Source: Macrococcoides goetzii (lineage in GTDB: Bacteria; Bacillota; Bacilli; Staphylococcales; Staphylococcaceae). Taken from it: DNA of 64,000 nucleotides. The stretch spans positions 62,001 to 126,000 of the forward strand of contig NZ_MJBI02000002.1 of the NCBI RefSeq assembly GCF_002742385.2, given 5' to 3'. The notes below the pieces were generated by a model. That model saw nothing but the letters and a program-made list of their open reading frames with translations, was not told the origin of the DNA and made no database searches. A program made the translations under genes and the position numbers. Of the stretch, positions 50,744 through 59,992 are shown in pieces (the stretch's first letter is position 1; each line of letters opens with the position of its first letter).

Positions 50744-51313
50744 ATGAATTACTTTTATCAGAAGAATGATTCAAAGGAATTAGTTGTTTTATTTCATGGG
50801 ACGGGTGGCAATGAGTATCAATTATTAGGAATAGCAGGCGAACTATTTCCTGGTGCTGATGTATTAAGCTTTGAAGGTGATAGTGGCAGTGCAATGAGCA
50901 GACGATTCTTCCCGCCTTTAGTGAATGGTGAGATGGATCGTAATGCATATAATGATGCAGTCAGTCGTGTAACAGAAGTCATGAATGAACTAAATTTAGA
51001 CTATGATAAAATAACTTTCTTAGGTTATTCTAATGGTGCTAACTTTATTATAGGATTCTTAGAGAATGCTATTGAGATAGATATGGCAGTATTAATGCAC
51101 CCTTCAGACTTAAAGTATGACGTATCGAATGCTAAACGTGATACGAAAGTAATTATAACGGCGGGTGCGAACGACTATATGGTATCACCCGGACAAGCTA
51201 AAGCATTAGAAATGCAGTTTAAATCATCATTCGATGATGTGAACTTTATGTTGTTTGATGGCGGCCATGAAATAACAGAAAAAGAGATTCAGGAATTGAA
51301 ATCAGTTATATAA
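50744..51313 (+). CDS. mhqD: Alpha/beta hydrolase, MhqD/carboxylesterase type
   Basis: 189 residues: VVLFHGTGGNEYQ oxyanion region, nucleophile in FLGYSNGANF (Ser105), catalytic Asp near AGANDYMVSPG and His in DGGHEI. Phospholipase/carboxylesterase family. The 128-bp gap before it is A-rich with short AGATAAAA repeats. RBS AGGAGG. Confidence 0.88.
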   Translation: MNYFYQKNDSKELVVLFHGTGGNEYQLLGIAGELFPGADVLSFEGDSGSAMSRRFFPPLVNGEMDRNAYNDAVSRVTEVMNELNLDYDKITFLGYSNGANFIIGFLENAIEIDMAVLMHPSDLKYDVSNAKRDTKVIITAGANDYMVSPGQAKALEMQFKSSFDDVNFMLFDGGHEITEKEIQELKSVI

Positions 51314-51360
51314 GCAAGTAGACATTTTAGGTAGATATTTTAGAATAAATAAAATAACAA

Positions 51361-51400
51361 AATAAAAATGAGATGCGGTGCGTATCTCATTTTTTTTCTA
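51361..51400 (+). terminator. Intrinsic terminator of mhqD
   Basis: AAAATGAGAT and ATCTCATTTT around GCGGTGCGT, followed by a run of T residues. Confidence 0.85.
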
Positions 51401-51451
51401 TTTTGTATTAAATTTCACATCATCTTTATGATTAAAGTCATAGAAAGAATA

Positions 51452-51519
51452 GGGAATGTAAAATAAACTGTGTAAGTAGAGTGCGTACGACTCTGCTTCG
51501 CAGTTTATTTTATATTCCC
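51452..51519. repeat. Long palindromic intergenic element
   Basis: A 19-bp outer stem (GGGAATGTAAAATAAACTG with its complement, one G-U pair) encloses a 30-base inner part that can form a second hairpin (AGAGT...ACTCT). It lies between convergent genes and is longer than needed for a terminator. Possibly a dispersed palindromic repeat. Confidence 0.6.
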
Positions 51520-51594
51520 GAATTCAACAGAAGTTGATTTCCTCTTTTCAATTTATTTCACTTTATAATGCTTATTTCTCTGTCTTTCTATGTC

Positions 51595-52548
51595 TTAATT
51601 AACGATATAATCTGGTTGTTCATTATTCAGTTTCTTGTATACATTTTGTGTAACGATATCGGCCATCATATCACGCGCTTCAAATGTTGCGTTTCCGATA
51701 TGTGGTGTGATGACTACATTGTCTAATTTTTTTAGTTTTTCATTGATTTCAGGTTCGAATTCAAATACATCTAAAGCTGCACCTTCAATGACTTTCGCTT
51801 CCAATGCATCAGCAAGCGCTGCTTCATGAACGACAGGTCCACGTGATGCGTTGATTAAATATGCAGTCGGTTTCATCATTTCGATTTGTGCTTTATCAAT
51901 CATGTGCTTCATGGATGGATTATAGCTTGCGTTAATTGTAATAAAGTCAGAGTGCTGTAGTAATTCTTCAAGTGAAACATATTTTGCGCCAGTATCTTTT
52001 TCACGGTCCTTATGACGGTTTGGTCCTGTATAGAGAATGTTCATATCGAAACCTTTCGCACGGCGTGCCACAGCTTGTCCGATTTCTCCTAGACCAATAA
52101 TACCAATTGTCTTACCTGAAACTTCACGGCCACGGAAAAATAAAGGCGCCCAACCGTTAAATCCTGTTGTACGGCATACTTTGTCTCCTTCAACCACACG
52201 TCTTGCTGCAGCAAGTAGTATAGCAAATGTCAGATCTGCTGTTGCATTTGTTGAAGCTTTCGGCGTATTAGTAACGTCGATGTCTTTTGTACGTGCATAT
52301 TCACTATCAATATTGTTAAATCCAGCGCCATAGTTGGCGATGATTTTTAAATTTGGTGCTGCATCTATGACATCTTTATCTACATTAGTAGAAAGTAAAC
52401 TGATCAATGCATCTCTATCCGCAATGCGTTTAATAAGTTCATCTTTAGTTATTAATTTATCTCCTTTGAATACATTAACGTCGTCGAAATTTTCTTTTAA
52501 GAACTTTAGACCTTTTTCTGGTATTTCACCGGCTACTAAAACTTTCAT
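51595..52548 (-). CDS. D-2-hydroxyacid dehydrogenase
   Basis: 317 residues: NAD fold GIIGLGEIGQAVARRAKGF, Arg in NASRGPVV, Glu in FEFEPEIN and His in TPHIGNAT. Resembles glyoxylate/hydroxypyruvate reductases and D-lactate-type enzymes; substrate not fixed by sequence. RBS AGGAGGAA. Divergent from the pyruvate oxidase gene. Confidence 0.9.
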   Translation of the reverse strand: MKVLVAGEIPEKGLKFLKENFDDVNVFKGDKLITKDELIKRIADRDALISLLSTNVDKDVIDAAPNLKIIANYGAGFNNIDSEYARTKDIDVTNTPKASTNATADLTFAILLAAARRVVEGDKVCRTTGFNGWAPLFFRGREVSGKTIGIIGLGEIGQAVARRAKGFDMNILYTGPNRHKDREKDTGAKYVSLEELLQHSDFITINASYNPSMKHMIDKAQIEMMKPTAYLINASRGPVVHEAALADALEAKVIEGAALDVFEFEPEINEKLKKLDNVVITPHIGNATFEARDMMADIVTQNVYKKLNNEQPDYIVN

Positions 52549-52730
52549 TGAATTTCCTCCTCATTTTATATGATTCGTATATGTATATCTTAACAAAAAT
52601 GATATGTCGTTTGCACATAATGGAAATAGAATCGTTATACCTATAAGAAATGTATTTTGATTACTATTGTTCACAATGGGTAATGTAAATAATATGTAGA
52701 AATAATAGAAAAGAAAGGAATGTGAACGAC

Positions 52731-54464
52731 TTGTCAAAACTTAAAGCAAATCATGCACTTGTCCAAGCGCTTAAACATTGGGAGATTGACCATGTATATG
52801 GTATACCTGGTGATACGATAGATACTGTAATAGATGCATTAAAAGGCGCTGAAGATGAGATTAAATTTTATAATGTACGTCACGAAGAAGTGGCTTCTCT
52901 TGCAGCAGCAAGTTATACGAAATTAACAGGTAAAATTGCGGTATCTGTTGCTATTGGTGGACCTGGAGCAATTCATTTGTTAAATGGTATGTACGATGCA
53001 AAAATGGATAATATTCCCCAACTTGTTCTGGTTGGTCAAGCCGACACTGATGTACTTGGAACAAAGTTCTTCCAGGAACTTGATTTAACAGCAATGTTTG
53101 CTGATGTTGCTGTGTATAATAAACAACTCGATCAGGCGGAAAATGTATTTGAAGTTGTCAATGAAGCAATCCAAACAGCTTATGATAAAAAAGGTGTCGC
53201 AGTACTTTCGATTCCAGGGAATTTATTAAGCACTAAAATAGAAGATCATACAGACAAAACGCCTATTAAAACACCAGAACAAACTTTTGAGATTGATCAG
53301 ACAAAAATTACGGAAGCAATAAAACTGATTGAACAAAGTAAGCATCCAGTAGTGCTTGCCGGAACAGGTACGAAACATGCCAAAGAATTACTTGTACAGT
53401 TTATTGAGCATGCACAATTACCTTCTATCGTAACTTTGCCTGCCAAAGGATTAATTCCTGATACCCATCCGAATATGTTAGGGAACTTAGGGAAAATCGG
53501 TACGAAACCTGCATTTGAAGCAAGTAAAGAAGCGGACTTATTAATTATGATTGGTACAAACTTTCCGTATGTAGATTATCTGCCGGACGAAGATGTACCA
53601 TGTATTCAAATAGATAATAACCCGGAAAATATCGGCTCACGTCATAAAGTGACTGTTCCATTGATTGGTGATTCAAAAGAGATACTTCAATTATTAATTG
53701 AAAAATTACCAGCGATAAAAGAAAGACCATTCTTAGAAGCATGTAAAGAAAATATGGTCGAATGGAATAAATGGCTTGATGAAGATAGAGTTAACAATAG
53801 TATGCCGTTACGCCCAGAACGTATCATGGCAGAAATTGATAAGATTGCAGATGAAGATGCAGTATTCTCAATTGATGTAGGAACATCTACAGTATGGGGA
53901 ACGAGATATTTAAGACTTGACCATAATAATCGTTTCTTAACATCACCCTGGTTAGGAACAATGGGCTGTGCTCTACCAGGAGCAATTGCAAGTAAGATTG
54001 CTTACCCTGATCGTCAGGCAATTGCAATTACAGGTGACGGAGCTATGGCGATGGTAATGCAGGATTTTGCTACAGCTGTATATCATAATTTACCGATGAT
54101 AATCGTTGTTTTAAATAATAAACAATTATCATTTATTAAATATGAACAACAAGCAGCTGGTGAATTAGAGTACGCGATTGATTTTGGAGATATTGACTTC
54201 GCTAAATTTGCAGAAAGTTGTGGCGGAGTAGGTATTACTGTTACAAAACCAGAAGAACTTGCAGGTGCCTTTAGACATGCAAAAGATGTGAACAAACCAG
54301 TAATTATTAATGCGTATGTAGACCCAGATGCAGCACCACTTCCTGGACAAATTGTGTGGGATGAAGCGTTAGGATATGCTAAATTTGAGTTACGTTCATT
54401 ATTAGAGGAAAATAAATTTGAAAAGATGCCACCTTTAAAAACAATTATGAGAAGATTCTTTTAA
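52731..54464 (+). CDS. cidC: Pyruvate oxidase (CidC/PoxB type)
   Basis: 577 residues with the ThDP-enzyme layout: N-terminal YGIPGDTIDTVIDAL and active-site Glu in RHEEVA, central FAD domain, and C-terminal ThDP motif GDGAMAMVMQDFATAVYHN...NN. It decarboxylates pyruvate to acetate or acetyl-phosphate. The start is TTG 52731 by family alignment (SKLKANHAL); AAAGGA is 11 nt upstream. GTG 52722 is only 2 nt from it. Confidence 0.88.
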   Translation: MSKLKANHALVQALKHWEIDHVYGIPGDTIDTVIDALKGAEDEIKFYNVRHEEVASLAAASYTKLTGKIAVSVAIGGPGAIHLLNGMYDAKMDNIPQLVLVGQADTDVLGTKFFQELDLTAMFADVAVYNKQLDQAENVFEVVNEAIQTAYDKKGVAVLSIPGNLLSTKIEDHTDKTPIKTPEQTFEIDQTKITEAIKLIEQSKHPVVLAGTGTKHAKELLVQFIEHAQLPSIVTLPAKGLIPDTHPNMLGNLGKIGTKPAFEASKEADLLIMIGTNFPYVDYLPDEDVPCIQIDNNPENIGSRHKVTVPLIGDSKEILQLLIEKLPAIKERPFLEACKENMVEWNKWLDEDRVNNSMPLRPERIMAEIDKIADEDAVFSIDVGTSTVWGTRYLRLDHNNRFLTSPWLGTMGCALPGAIASKIAYPDRQAIAITGDGAMAMVMQDFATAVYHNLPMIIVVLNNKQLSFIKYEQQAAGELEYAIDFGDIDFAKFAESCGGVGITVTKPEELAGAFRHAKDVNKPVIINAYVDPDAAPLPGQIVWDEALGYAKFELRSLLEENKFEKMPPLKTIMRRFF

Positions 54465-54489
54465 TCTTTTGTATAATAAAATTTATCAG

Positions 54490-54520
54490 GACAATCAACA
54501 AAAGTTGATTGTCTTTCTTT
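54490..54520 (+). terminator. Intrinsic terminator of the pyruvate oxidase gene
   Basis: Perfect arms GACAATCAAC and GTTGATTGTC around AAAA, followed by TTTCTTT. Confidence 0.85.
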
Positions 54521-54545
54521 ATAAAAGAAGCAAAGGAGTAGGACA

Positions 54546-55034
54546 TTGAACAAAACACAATTAATAACACAACTTAATATGCAGCCTCATCCGGAAGGTG
54601 GGTATTACTATGAAACTTATCGATCAAACGAAGCAACTGCTGATGGTAGAGCACTATATACAAGCATCTATTTTCTTTTAGAAGCAGGAAACATCTCGCA
54701 CTTTCATCGTATTGATTCTGATGAATTATGGTATTACCATGGAGGGGATTCTCTTACTGTCCATATGATACATCCCGATGGTAAGTATGAAGCAGTTAAG
54801 TTAGGATTAGACGTAATGAATGGTGAAGTACCACAATTTTTAGTACCGAAACATACCATCTTTGCATCAAGCGTTGAAGAGGATAATGCATGGAGTTTCG
54901 TTGGATGTATGGTATCACCTGGTTTTACATTTGAGGGTTTTGAATTATTTACGAAAGATGAATTAAAGCAAGTTTATCCGCATTTAGAAGATGTAATTGA
55001 GAAATACGCACTAACAACAATAGAGGAGCAATAA
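54546..55034 (+). CDS. Cupin family protein (DUF985)
   Basis: 162 residues with the DUF985 cupin fold: PHPEGGYYYETYRS at the N-terminus, FHRIDSDELWYYHGGD metal/ligand strand and SFVGCMVSPGFTFEGFEL. Starts with TTG 54546, 8 nt after AAGGAG; no ATG is available before the conserved region. It is one base from the next gene, so both form an operon. Function unknown. Confidence 0.85.
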   Translation: MNKTQLITQLNMQPHPEGGYYYETYRSNEATADGRALYTSIYFLLEAGNISHFHRIDSDELWYYHGGDSLTVHMIHPDGKYEAVKLGLDVMNGEVPQFLVPKHTIFASSVEEDNAWSFVGCMVSPGFTFEGFELFTKDELKQVYPHLEDVIEKYALTTIEEQ

Positions 55035-55035
55035 A

Positions 55036-55398
55036 ATGAAATTAATAAAATTATTACTGAAAACGTTACTAGGATTAGGATTTTTTGCAGCAGGTGTACT
55101 TCATTTCTTAAGGGAGCCTAACTTTACGAAAATCGTACCGAGCTATATACCATTCAAAAAAGAAATCGTCTATATTTCTGGAGTAATGGAGATAATAATG
55201 GGTGTTTACTTGATTATCAAAAAACCAAGTGAAGTTGCAAAAAATTTGATTAATACATTTTTATTAGGTGTATTCCCAGCGAACATCTATATGGCAAGAA
55301 AAGAAATACCTTTAGGTGATAAACAGCTATCTAAGAGTGCTTTATATGGGAGATTACCTTTGCAATTCGTATTGATGAAATTGATAAGAATTTTATAA
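55036..55398 (+). CDS. DoxX-like small membrane protein
   Basis: 120 residues with about four helices and the DoxX-type patterns GVLHFLREPNFTKIVPSYIP and SGVMEIIMGVYLI. Translationally close to the cupin gene. Role unknown; DoxX-family proteins are linked to thiol or sulfur redox control in some bacteria. Confidence 0.82.
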   Translation: MKLIKLLLKTLLGLGFFAAGVLHFLREPNFTKIVPSYIPFKKEIVYISGVMEIIMGVYLIIKKPSEVAKNLINTFLLGVFPANIYMARKEIPLGDKQLSKSALYGRLPLQFVLMKLIRIL

Positions 55399-55526
55399 AA
55401 TTCTTATAAAAATAATTCTCGTATTTAGTTTAGATTATATGGTGATTGCTATACATATTGATAATATTTGTTTGTATGTATTAAATTTTGGGTATAAATT
55501 TATTAACTCAAATAAAGGAGCTGAAT

Positions 55527-56036
55527 ATGATGAACAAATATATAAAACAATCTTCAGCACTTGTTCTAGGTGCATCATTACTATTAGGTGCTTGTGGCAA
55601 TGAAGATGATAAATCAGTTGATTATAGCGAAGTAAAGACGGATGCGACTCAGGCGATTGAAACTGCACAAAAAGAAGTTAAAGGTGATCTTGAAAGTATC
55701 TCTTTTGACTATGATGATAAAGAGAAAAAGTGGGCATATGATGTTAATTTAAGAGATGGAAATGAATCTCATGAAGTGACAGTTGATGCTGTAAGTAATA
55801 AAGTACTTAAAAAAGAATCAGAAAAAGAAAATGATAAAGAAACGACAATCAATTATAAAGATGTAACGCCAGTTGAAGATATCATTGAAGTTGCTAAGAA
55901 AGAGTACAACGGAGATGTGAAAGAATGGAGTTTAGATGAAGATGACGGCGTAGTAAAATATGACGTAGAACTCGCTAAAGATGGAAAATCAAAAGAATTT
56001 GAAATAGATGCTAAAACTAAAGAAATCATCAAATAG
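55527..56036 (+). CDS. PepSY-domain lipoprotein
   Basis: 169 residues: signal peptide with lipobox LLGAC (Cys about 21), then two PepSY-like repeats (about 40-95 with AIETAQKEVKGDLESISFDYD, and about 105-168 with DIIEVAKKEYNGDVKEWSLDEDD in part). Acidic and lysine-rich. Membrane-anchored on the outer face; PepSY domains are thought to inhibit proteases or modulate wall enzymes. ATG 55527 follows AAAGGAG. Confidence 0.87.
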   Translation: MMNKYIKQSSALVLGASLLLGACGNEDDKSVDYSEVKTDATQAIETAQKEVKGDLESISFDYDDKEKKWAYDVNLRDGNESHEVTVDAVSNKVLKKESEKENDKETTINYKDVTPVEDIIEVAKKEYNGDVKEWSLDEDDGVVKYDVELAKDGKSKEFEIDAKTKEIIK

Positions 56037-56055
56037 ATGCTTAATCATAATATAG

Positions 56056-56093
56056 AAAAAGCTACAATTCGATAAGAATTGTAGCTTTTTCTG
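56056..56093. terminator. Bidirectional terminator
   Basis: Perfect 15-bp arms AAAAAGCTACAATTC and complement around GATAA, between convergent genes. Confidence 0.88.
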
Positions 56094-56094
56094 T

Positions 56095-56418
56095 TTAGAC
56101 TAATCGGATAAGTAACATATAGTACAGCGTTCCTACAGCGATAGATAAAAGCATATTACGTTTCCATGAATGTAAAACAATAATCAAAGTAATTGCAAGT
56201 ATTGCAGGAATATTGGCAGAAGGTAAACTCCATTTAATATCCTTTAATGCATATACAACAAGTAATCCAAAAACAGCGGGAGGTAATACACGACCTAAAT
56301 ATTCAATAAGCTCAGGTAATGGTTTATCTCCTTTAAAGATGATGAATGGTAAGAAGCGGGTTAACATTGTAGCGATAGTAACCGAAAAGATAATAATCAG
56401 CTGTTCTGCTATCGTCAT
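56095..56418 (-). CDS. azlD: AzlD-family branched-chain amino acid exporter subunit
   Basis: 107 residues with four predicted helices; TRFLPFIIFKGDKPLPELIEYLGRVLPPAVFGLLVVY in segments is the AzlD block. Partner of AzlC, whose gene overlaps it by 4 bp upstream. Confidence 0.88.
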   Translation of the reverse strand: MTIAEQLIIIFSVTIATMLTRFLPFIIFKGDKPLPELIEYLGRVLPPAVFGLLVVYALKDIKWSLPSANIPAILAITLIIVLHSWKRNMLLSIAVGTLYYMLLIRLV

Positions 56419-57119
56419 ATGCGCTCACCAACTCTCGTCAAAGGACGTTTAAAGACAATGAAAATGATTAGCATAATAAGCATAGTAGGGAGTACAAAGT
56501 AAGTCTTACCAAATATTAATAGACAGAAAATAGAAATGATTATACCGAGCGTTGAAAAGCGTCTTCCACCTTTGAACCATTGTTCAAGAAAAATAACTAA
56601 AAAGAGTGCTGTCATTACAAATTCTAAACCTTCCAAATCAACAGTGATGAAGCTCCCGATAACACTTCCTATAAATGAACCGGTTCCCCAGTACAATTGA
56701 TTCAAAAGTGTCACGTATGTCATCACTAATCCCTTATCCGCATTTCCAGGTATTGAAAGTGTTTGGTTAATTACAAAAGTTTCATCGCACATGCCAAATA
56801 TTAAATACCATTTCTTCTTTCCGGTACCTTTAAATTGATTAAGCATCGAAATTCCATAGAATAAATGTCTGGCATTAATCATAAGTGCAAGGATAAAAGC
56901 GCTGAGTGGATTAAAGATACCAAGAAGCATCGTTGCAGTTACGAATTCCATTGATCCTGCGAAAATACAAGCACTCATCAGGACAGCCATCCATAAAGGA
57001 TGTCCTAAAGAATGCATATAAATCCCGAAAGTCATTCCGAGAAAGATAAATCCAGTTAAAATTGGAATGGTAGGAGGAAAAGCAATTTTTAACGCTAACA
57101 GATGTCTATTATTTATCAT
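56415..57119 (-). CDS. azlC: AzlC-family branched-chain amino acid exporter
   Basis: 234 residues; FPPTIPILTGFIFLGMTFG, FAGSMEFV and LMINARHLFYGISM are AzlC family blocks. Forms an exporter with AzlD for branched-chain amino acids or 4-azaleucine-like analogues. ATG 57119 with GGAG on the minus strand. Confidence 0.9.
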   Translation of the reverse strand: MINNRHLLALKIAFPPTIPILTGFIFLGMTFGIYMHSLGHPLWMAVLMSACIFAGSMEFVTATMLLGIFNPLSAFILALMINARHLFYGISMLNQFKGTGKKKWYLIFGMCDETFVINQTLSIPGNADKGLVMTYVTLLNQLYWGTGSFIGSVIGSFITVDLEGLEFVMTALFLVIFLEQWFKGGRRFSTLGIIISIFCLLIFGKTYFVLPTMLIMLIIFIVFKRPLTRVGERI

Positions 57120-57197
57120 TCAATCAACTCCGTGAAATATATTATGAATTATCTTACATGAATAAATAATTTCTCACAATTATATTTGTTTGAATAT

Positions 57198-57231
57198 TAA
57201 AAAAAGTAGCCGGAATGATCCAACTACTTAA
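57198..57231 (-). terminator. Terminator of the PepSY membrane protein gene
   Basis: On the minus strand AAGTAG...GGA and TCC...CTACTT form a hairpin followed by TTTTT, just after the stop at 57242. Confidence 0.7.
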
Positions 57232-57241
57232 CAAGTATTAT

Positions 57242-58543
57242 TTATATTGCATATTTCTTCTTGCTCATCAGTAAAATGAGTTCAATAATTGCAATTATTA
57301 TGAGTGAGAAGCCAAATAGAGGCATTAATAGTCCCATTAGGATAAGTAATATTACGAAGAACCAAGTATGTTTCATATAAGGCTGCGCTTTAGGTGTTGA
57401 TAGTTTACCTTTTTGTCTGCGCATCAAATAAATTTTAATTCCGAAGAATGTAAGAGTTAGTAATCCGACGATAAATAATAAATTAATTATTTTATTTGTT
57501 AAGCCAAATAAATTACCTTCATGTAACGGGATACCTACCGCAATAAATTTAGCAAGCGGACCATAGTCATCGAAATCATAAATCGCAAGTTTCATACCTG
57601 AATACTGATCTAAATGAATAGTACGTTCTTCTAAGGGGCTAGCGTCTAAACCAGTAACACCGGTACCAGCGGCTTTTGATAATACATAAGTTCCCTTGTC
57701 ATCCATCGGTACAGTGATGCTATACGGTTTTTTAAATCCTTCTTCTTTAGCGAGCTCATTAATATGAGTAATTGGTAACCTATTACCATCATGAGACTTA
57801 GAATCTGTATGTTCACCACGCGTTGCCCAAGCAATCTCGTTATTAGATACTGGCGGTGTCTTCACAGACTCAGGATAACCTACAAGTGAGTGATTTACTG
57901 CAAAGTCATAAATTTTTGCACCCATAAATCCTGACCAGGGTAAACCAGTTAACACAATTAGTAACAAAGGAATACTTAAAATTGTACCGAGCATTGCATG
58001 GAACTTCGCTTGATTTTTACGTTTAATTTTAGAGGTGCTGTTTGTAATATATTTACGGAAAAAAGTCATGAACAATCCTGTAATGATTAAGAATATTGCC
58101 CAGCAGCTTGCAAGCTCCACTAAATAATTAATAAAGGTATTACCAGTTAATAGATTTGAGTGCATTTCACGAGAGAAATTTGAAAATAATTTAGAAGGTT
58201 CTATTTCACCTTTCACTTGATTATGATGATCCAGATAGACAACTTTAGAAGCATCATCTGGTCCCATTATAGATACACGTGTGTTGTAATCGTCTTTTAG
58301 GAAACTAATCTTCATAACATGATATCCAGGATGACTTTTGAGTATGTCATCGATACCATCATTAAGGGATTGTTCTGGTTTGTTTGTCTGTTCAAACAAT
58401 AAATCGTGATTTAATTTGTTCTCTACTTCTGGATAGAATAAATACATGATGCCTGAAATACTTAAAGTAATGAGTAGCGGTGTAATGAAAATCGCTGCAT
58501 AGAAATGCCATCTCCAGAACACATTATTAAAATACTTTTTCAC
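57242..58543 (-). CDS. PepSY-associated transmembrane protein (PiuB-like)
   Basis: 433 residues: N-terminal helix with HFYAAIFITPLLITLSISGIMY in part, PepSY domain, helices at about 135-160 and 190-210, second PepSY-like domain and C-terminal helices. Similar proteins are linked to siderophore or iron uptake and ferric reduction in Gram-negatives and staphylococci. No clear Fur box was found upstream. The ATG follows GGAGGAA on the minus strand. Confidence 0.87.
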   Translation of the reverse strand: MKKYFNNVFWRWHFYAAIFITPLLITLSISGIMYLFYPEVENKLNHDLLFEQTNKPEQSLNDGIDDILKSHPGYHVMKISFLKDDYNTRVSIMGPDDASKVVYLDHHNQVKGEIEPSKLFSNFSREMHSNLLTGNTFINYLVELASCWAIFLIITGLFMTFFRKYITNSTSKIKRKNQAKFHAMLGTILSIPLLLIVLTGLPWSGFMGAKIYDFAVNHSLVGYPESVKTPPVSNNEIAWATRGEHTDSKSHDGNRLPITHINELAKEEGFKKPYSITVPMDDKGTYVLSKAAGTGVTGLDASPLEERTIHLDQYSGMKLAIYDFDDYGPLAKFIAVGIPLHEGNLFGLTNKIINLLFIVGLLTLTFFGIKIYLMRRQKGKLSTPKAQPYMKHTWFFVILLILMGLLMPLFGFSLIIIAIIELILLMSKKKYAI

Positions 58544-58671
58544 AAACTTTCCTCCATATTTTCACAAGTTAAAATAAATATTAGCATAAAAGACATATGA
58601 AAAATTCACAAGGGTGTGAAAATAATAAGTCAGATATATGAATATTTTGTGTATGAGTAATTTTTGGATAA

Positions 58672-59223
58672 TTACTTAATAACTTCCATTATCATTTGGC
58701 CACATTTAATTTTATAATGAACTTTCTTATTAGAAAATTGTTTGTTGTTTATAATACAGAGCAAGGCTTCTATTACACCTTGATGAGTAACTAGAAGTAC
58801 ATTGCTAGAATTATGATGTTTTAAGAGGAAATTTTTATACCATTTACAAATTCTTTCGTAAAATTGAGAAGGGCTTTCACCTTGTGGATAAGATTCTTCC
58901 CATTCTAATGTATTCCAAAAGAGACCTGGAAAACTCTCTAATGCTACATCATTGTCCATCCCAGCTAAAAGACCATTATTTACTTCACGTAAACAATCAT
59001 CTAAAATTATTTCTGTTGAAAATAGTAGTCGATTTCGAATGATATTTGCTGTTTGAACTGTTCTTTGAAGATCACTTGCTATAATAAAATCGAATTCAAT
59101 GTCTTTTATTTTTTGTGATAGTGATTCTACTTCATTTACACCTTCTTCAGTCAATGGTTCTTGTGACCAACCACCTCTTTTGTTAAGCGTATCCTGCCCA
59201 TGTCTTACAAGGTAAAGTCTCAT
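58672..59223 (-). CDS. Histidine phosphatase-family protein
   Basis: 183 residues: LVRHGQDTLNKRG catalytic box (RHG), ASDLQRTVQTA, Glu in EVNNGLLAG and HQGVIEAL second His. Phosphoglycerate mutase-like fold; substrate unknown. Overlaps the upstream gene by 4 bp, so the two are co-translated. Confidence 0.88.
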   Translation of the reverse strand: MRLYLVRHGQDTLNKRGGWSQEPLTEEGVNEVESLSQKIKDIEFDFIIASDLQRTVQTANIIRNRLLFSTEIILDDCLREVNNGLLAGMDNDVALESFPGLFWNTLEWEESYPQGESPSQFYERICKWYKNFLLKHHNSSNVLLVTHQGVIEALLCIINNKQFSNKKVHYKIKCGQMIMEVIK

Positions 59224-59612
59224 GCATTACTCTCCCAACTTTGTTTTCTAATCTCGTAAAATTGCTGAACTAATTTATGTTCGTTGTTTATATCAAGCGT
59301 ACTAAATCTTCGTTTACTTAATCGTTTATCTAACATTGTAAAAGCTCGGATGAGCTCATGAGAATGTTGCAATGCTTCTTCTACAGAGAGTAAAAAATAA
59401 TCGAAGAAGTCTTCTAAATGATAAACAGCATATTTCCCTTCTGCTTCTACTGCATCTCTAATTGTTTTTTCAAATAAATCTATTTTCTTATCATCCCAAT
59501 TAAATGGTTGATATTCCTTCCCGACACCTTGCTTTTCTAACTCAAATGATTTTAAAGCAAACTGGATATTATCTGCTGTAAATATTTCTTGTTTATCGAA
59601 TGTTATAGTCAT
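59220..59612 (-). pseudogene. SF0329-like protein, probably 5'-disrupted
   Basis: 130 residues from ATG 59612. The frame stays open for 35 more codons upstream (LIADFIYDSLKNRISINRIV, then RNSHDEEAR leading into MTITFDKQEIF) until a TAG at 59720-59718. The upstream part looks like the true N-terminal half of the SF0329-type family, which begins with a WxKLK-like stretch; here DKLR, then TAG. No ATG, GTG or TTG lies between the TAG and 59612. Either the gene is broken by the TAG or a shortened protein is made. Function unknown. Confidence 0.55.
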
Positions 59613-59948
59613 TCGCGCTTCTTCGTCGTGAGAATTTCTATAAACAATACGATTGATTGAAATACGATTTTTTAGTGAATCATAAATAAAGTCTGCAATA
59701 AGTTGTTTTCTTTTTGTCTATCTCAATTTATCACCTAAATTCTTTTTTTATGGTTCAATATTATATTAAGTGGTTATATATTTCAATTATCTGTAAAATG
59801 ACATTTATTTATTATATATATTAAATTTTTTAAATAAGGGAAATAAAATATATTATTGAATGGTATTAATAAAGAGTTTAATGGCTGCTATATGTTTCCT
59901 TTACATCTATTTTCGACTGTGAGAAAATACTATCGAACAAAAGTATTA

Positions 59949-59992
59949 TCTAGTCTTAGTACTAGGTTATAATAAGAAAGAAGGAACATAGA
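59949..59992 (+). promoter_or_regulatory. ptb promoter region with small palindrome
   Basis: CTAGT-CTTAGT-ACTAG (59950-59965) lies just before TATAAT (59968-59973). The remaining stretch from 59721 to 59948 is AT-rich with no gene or other clear signal. Confidence 0.4.
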
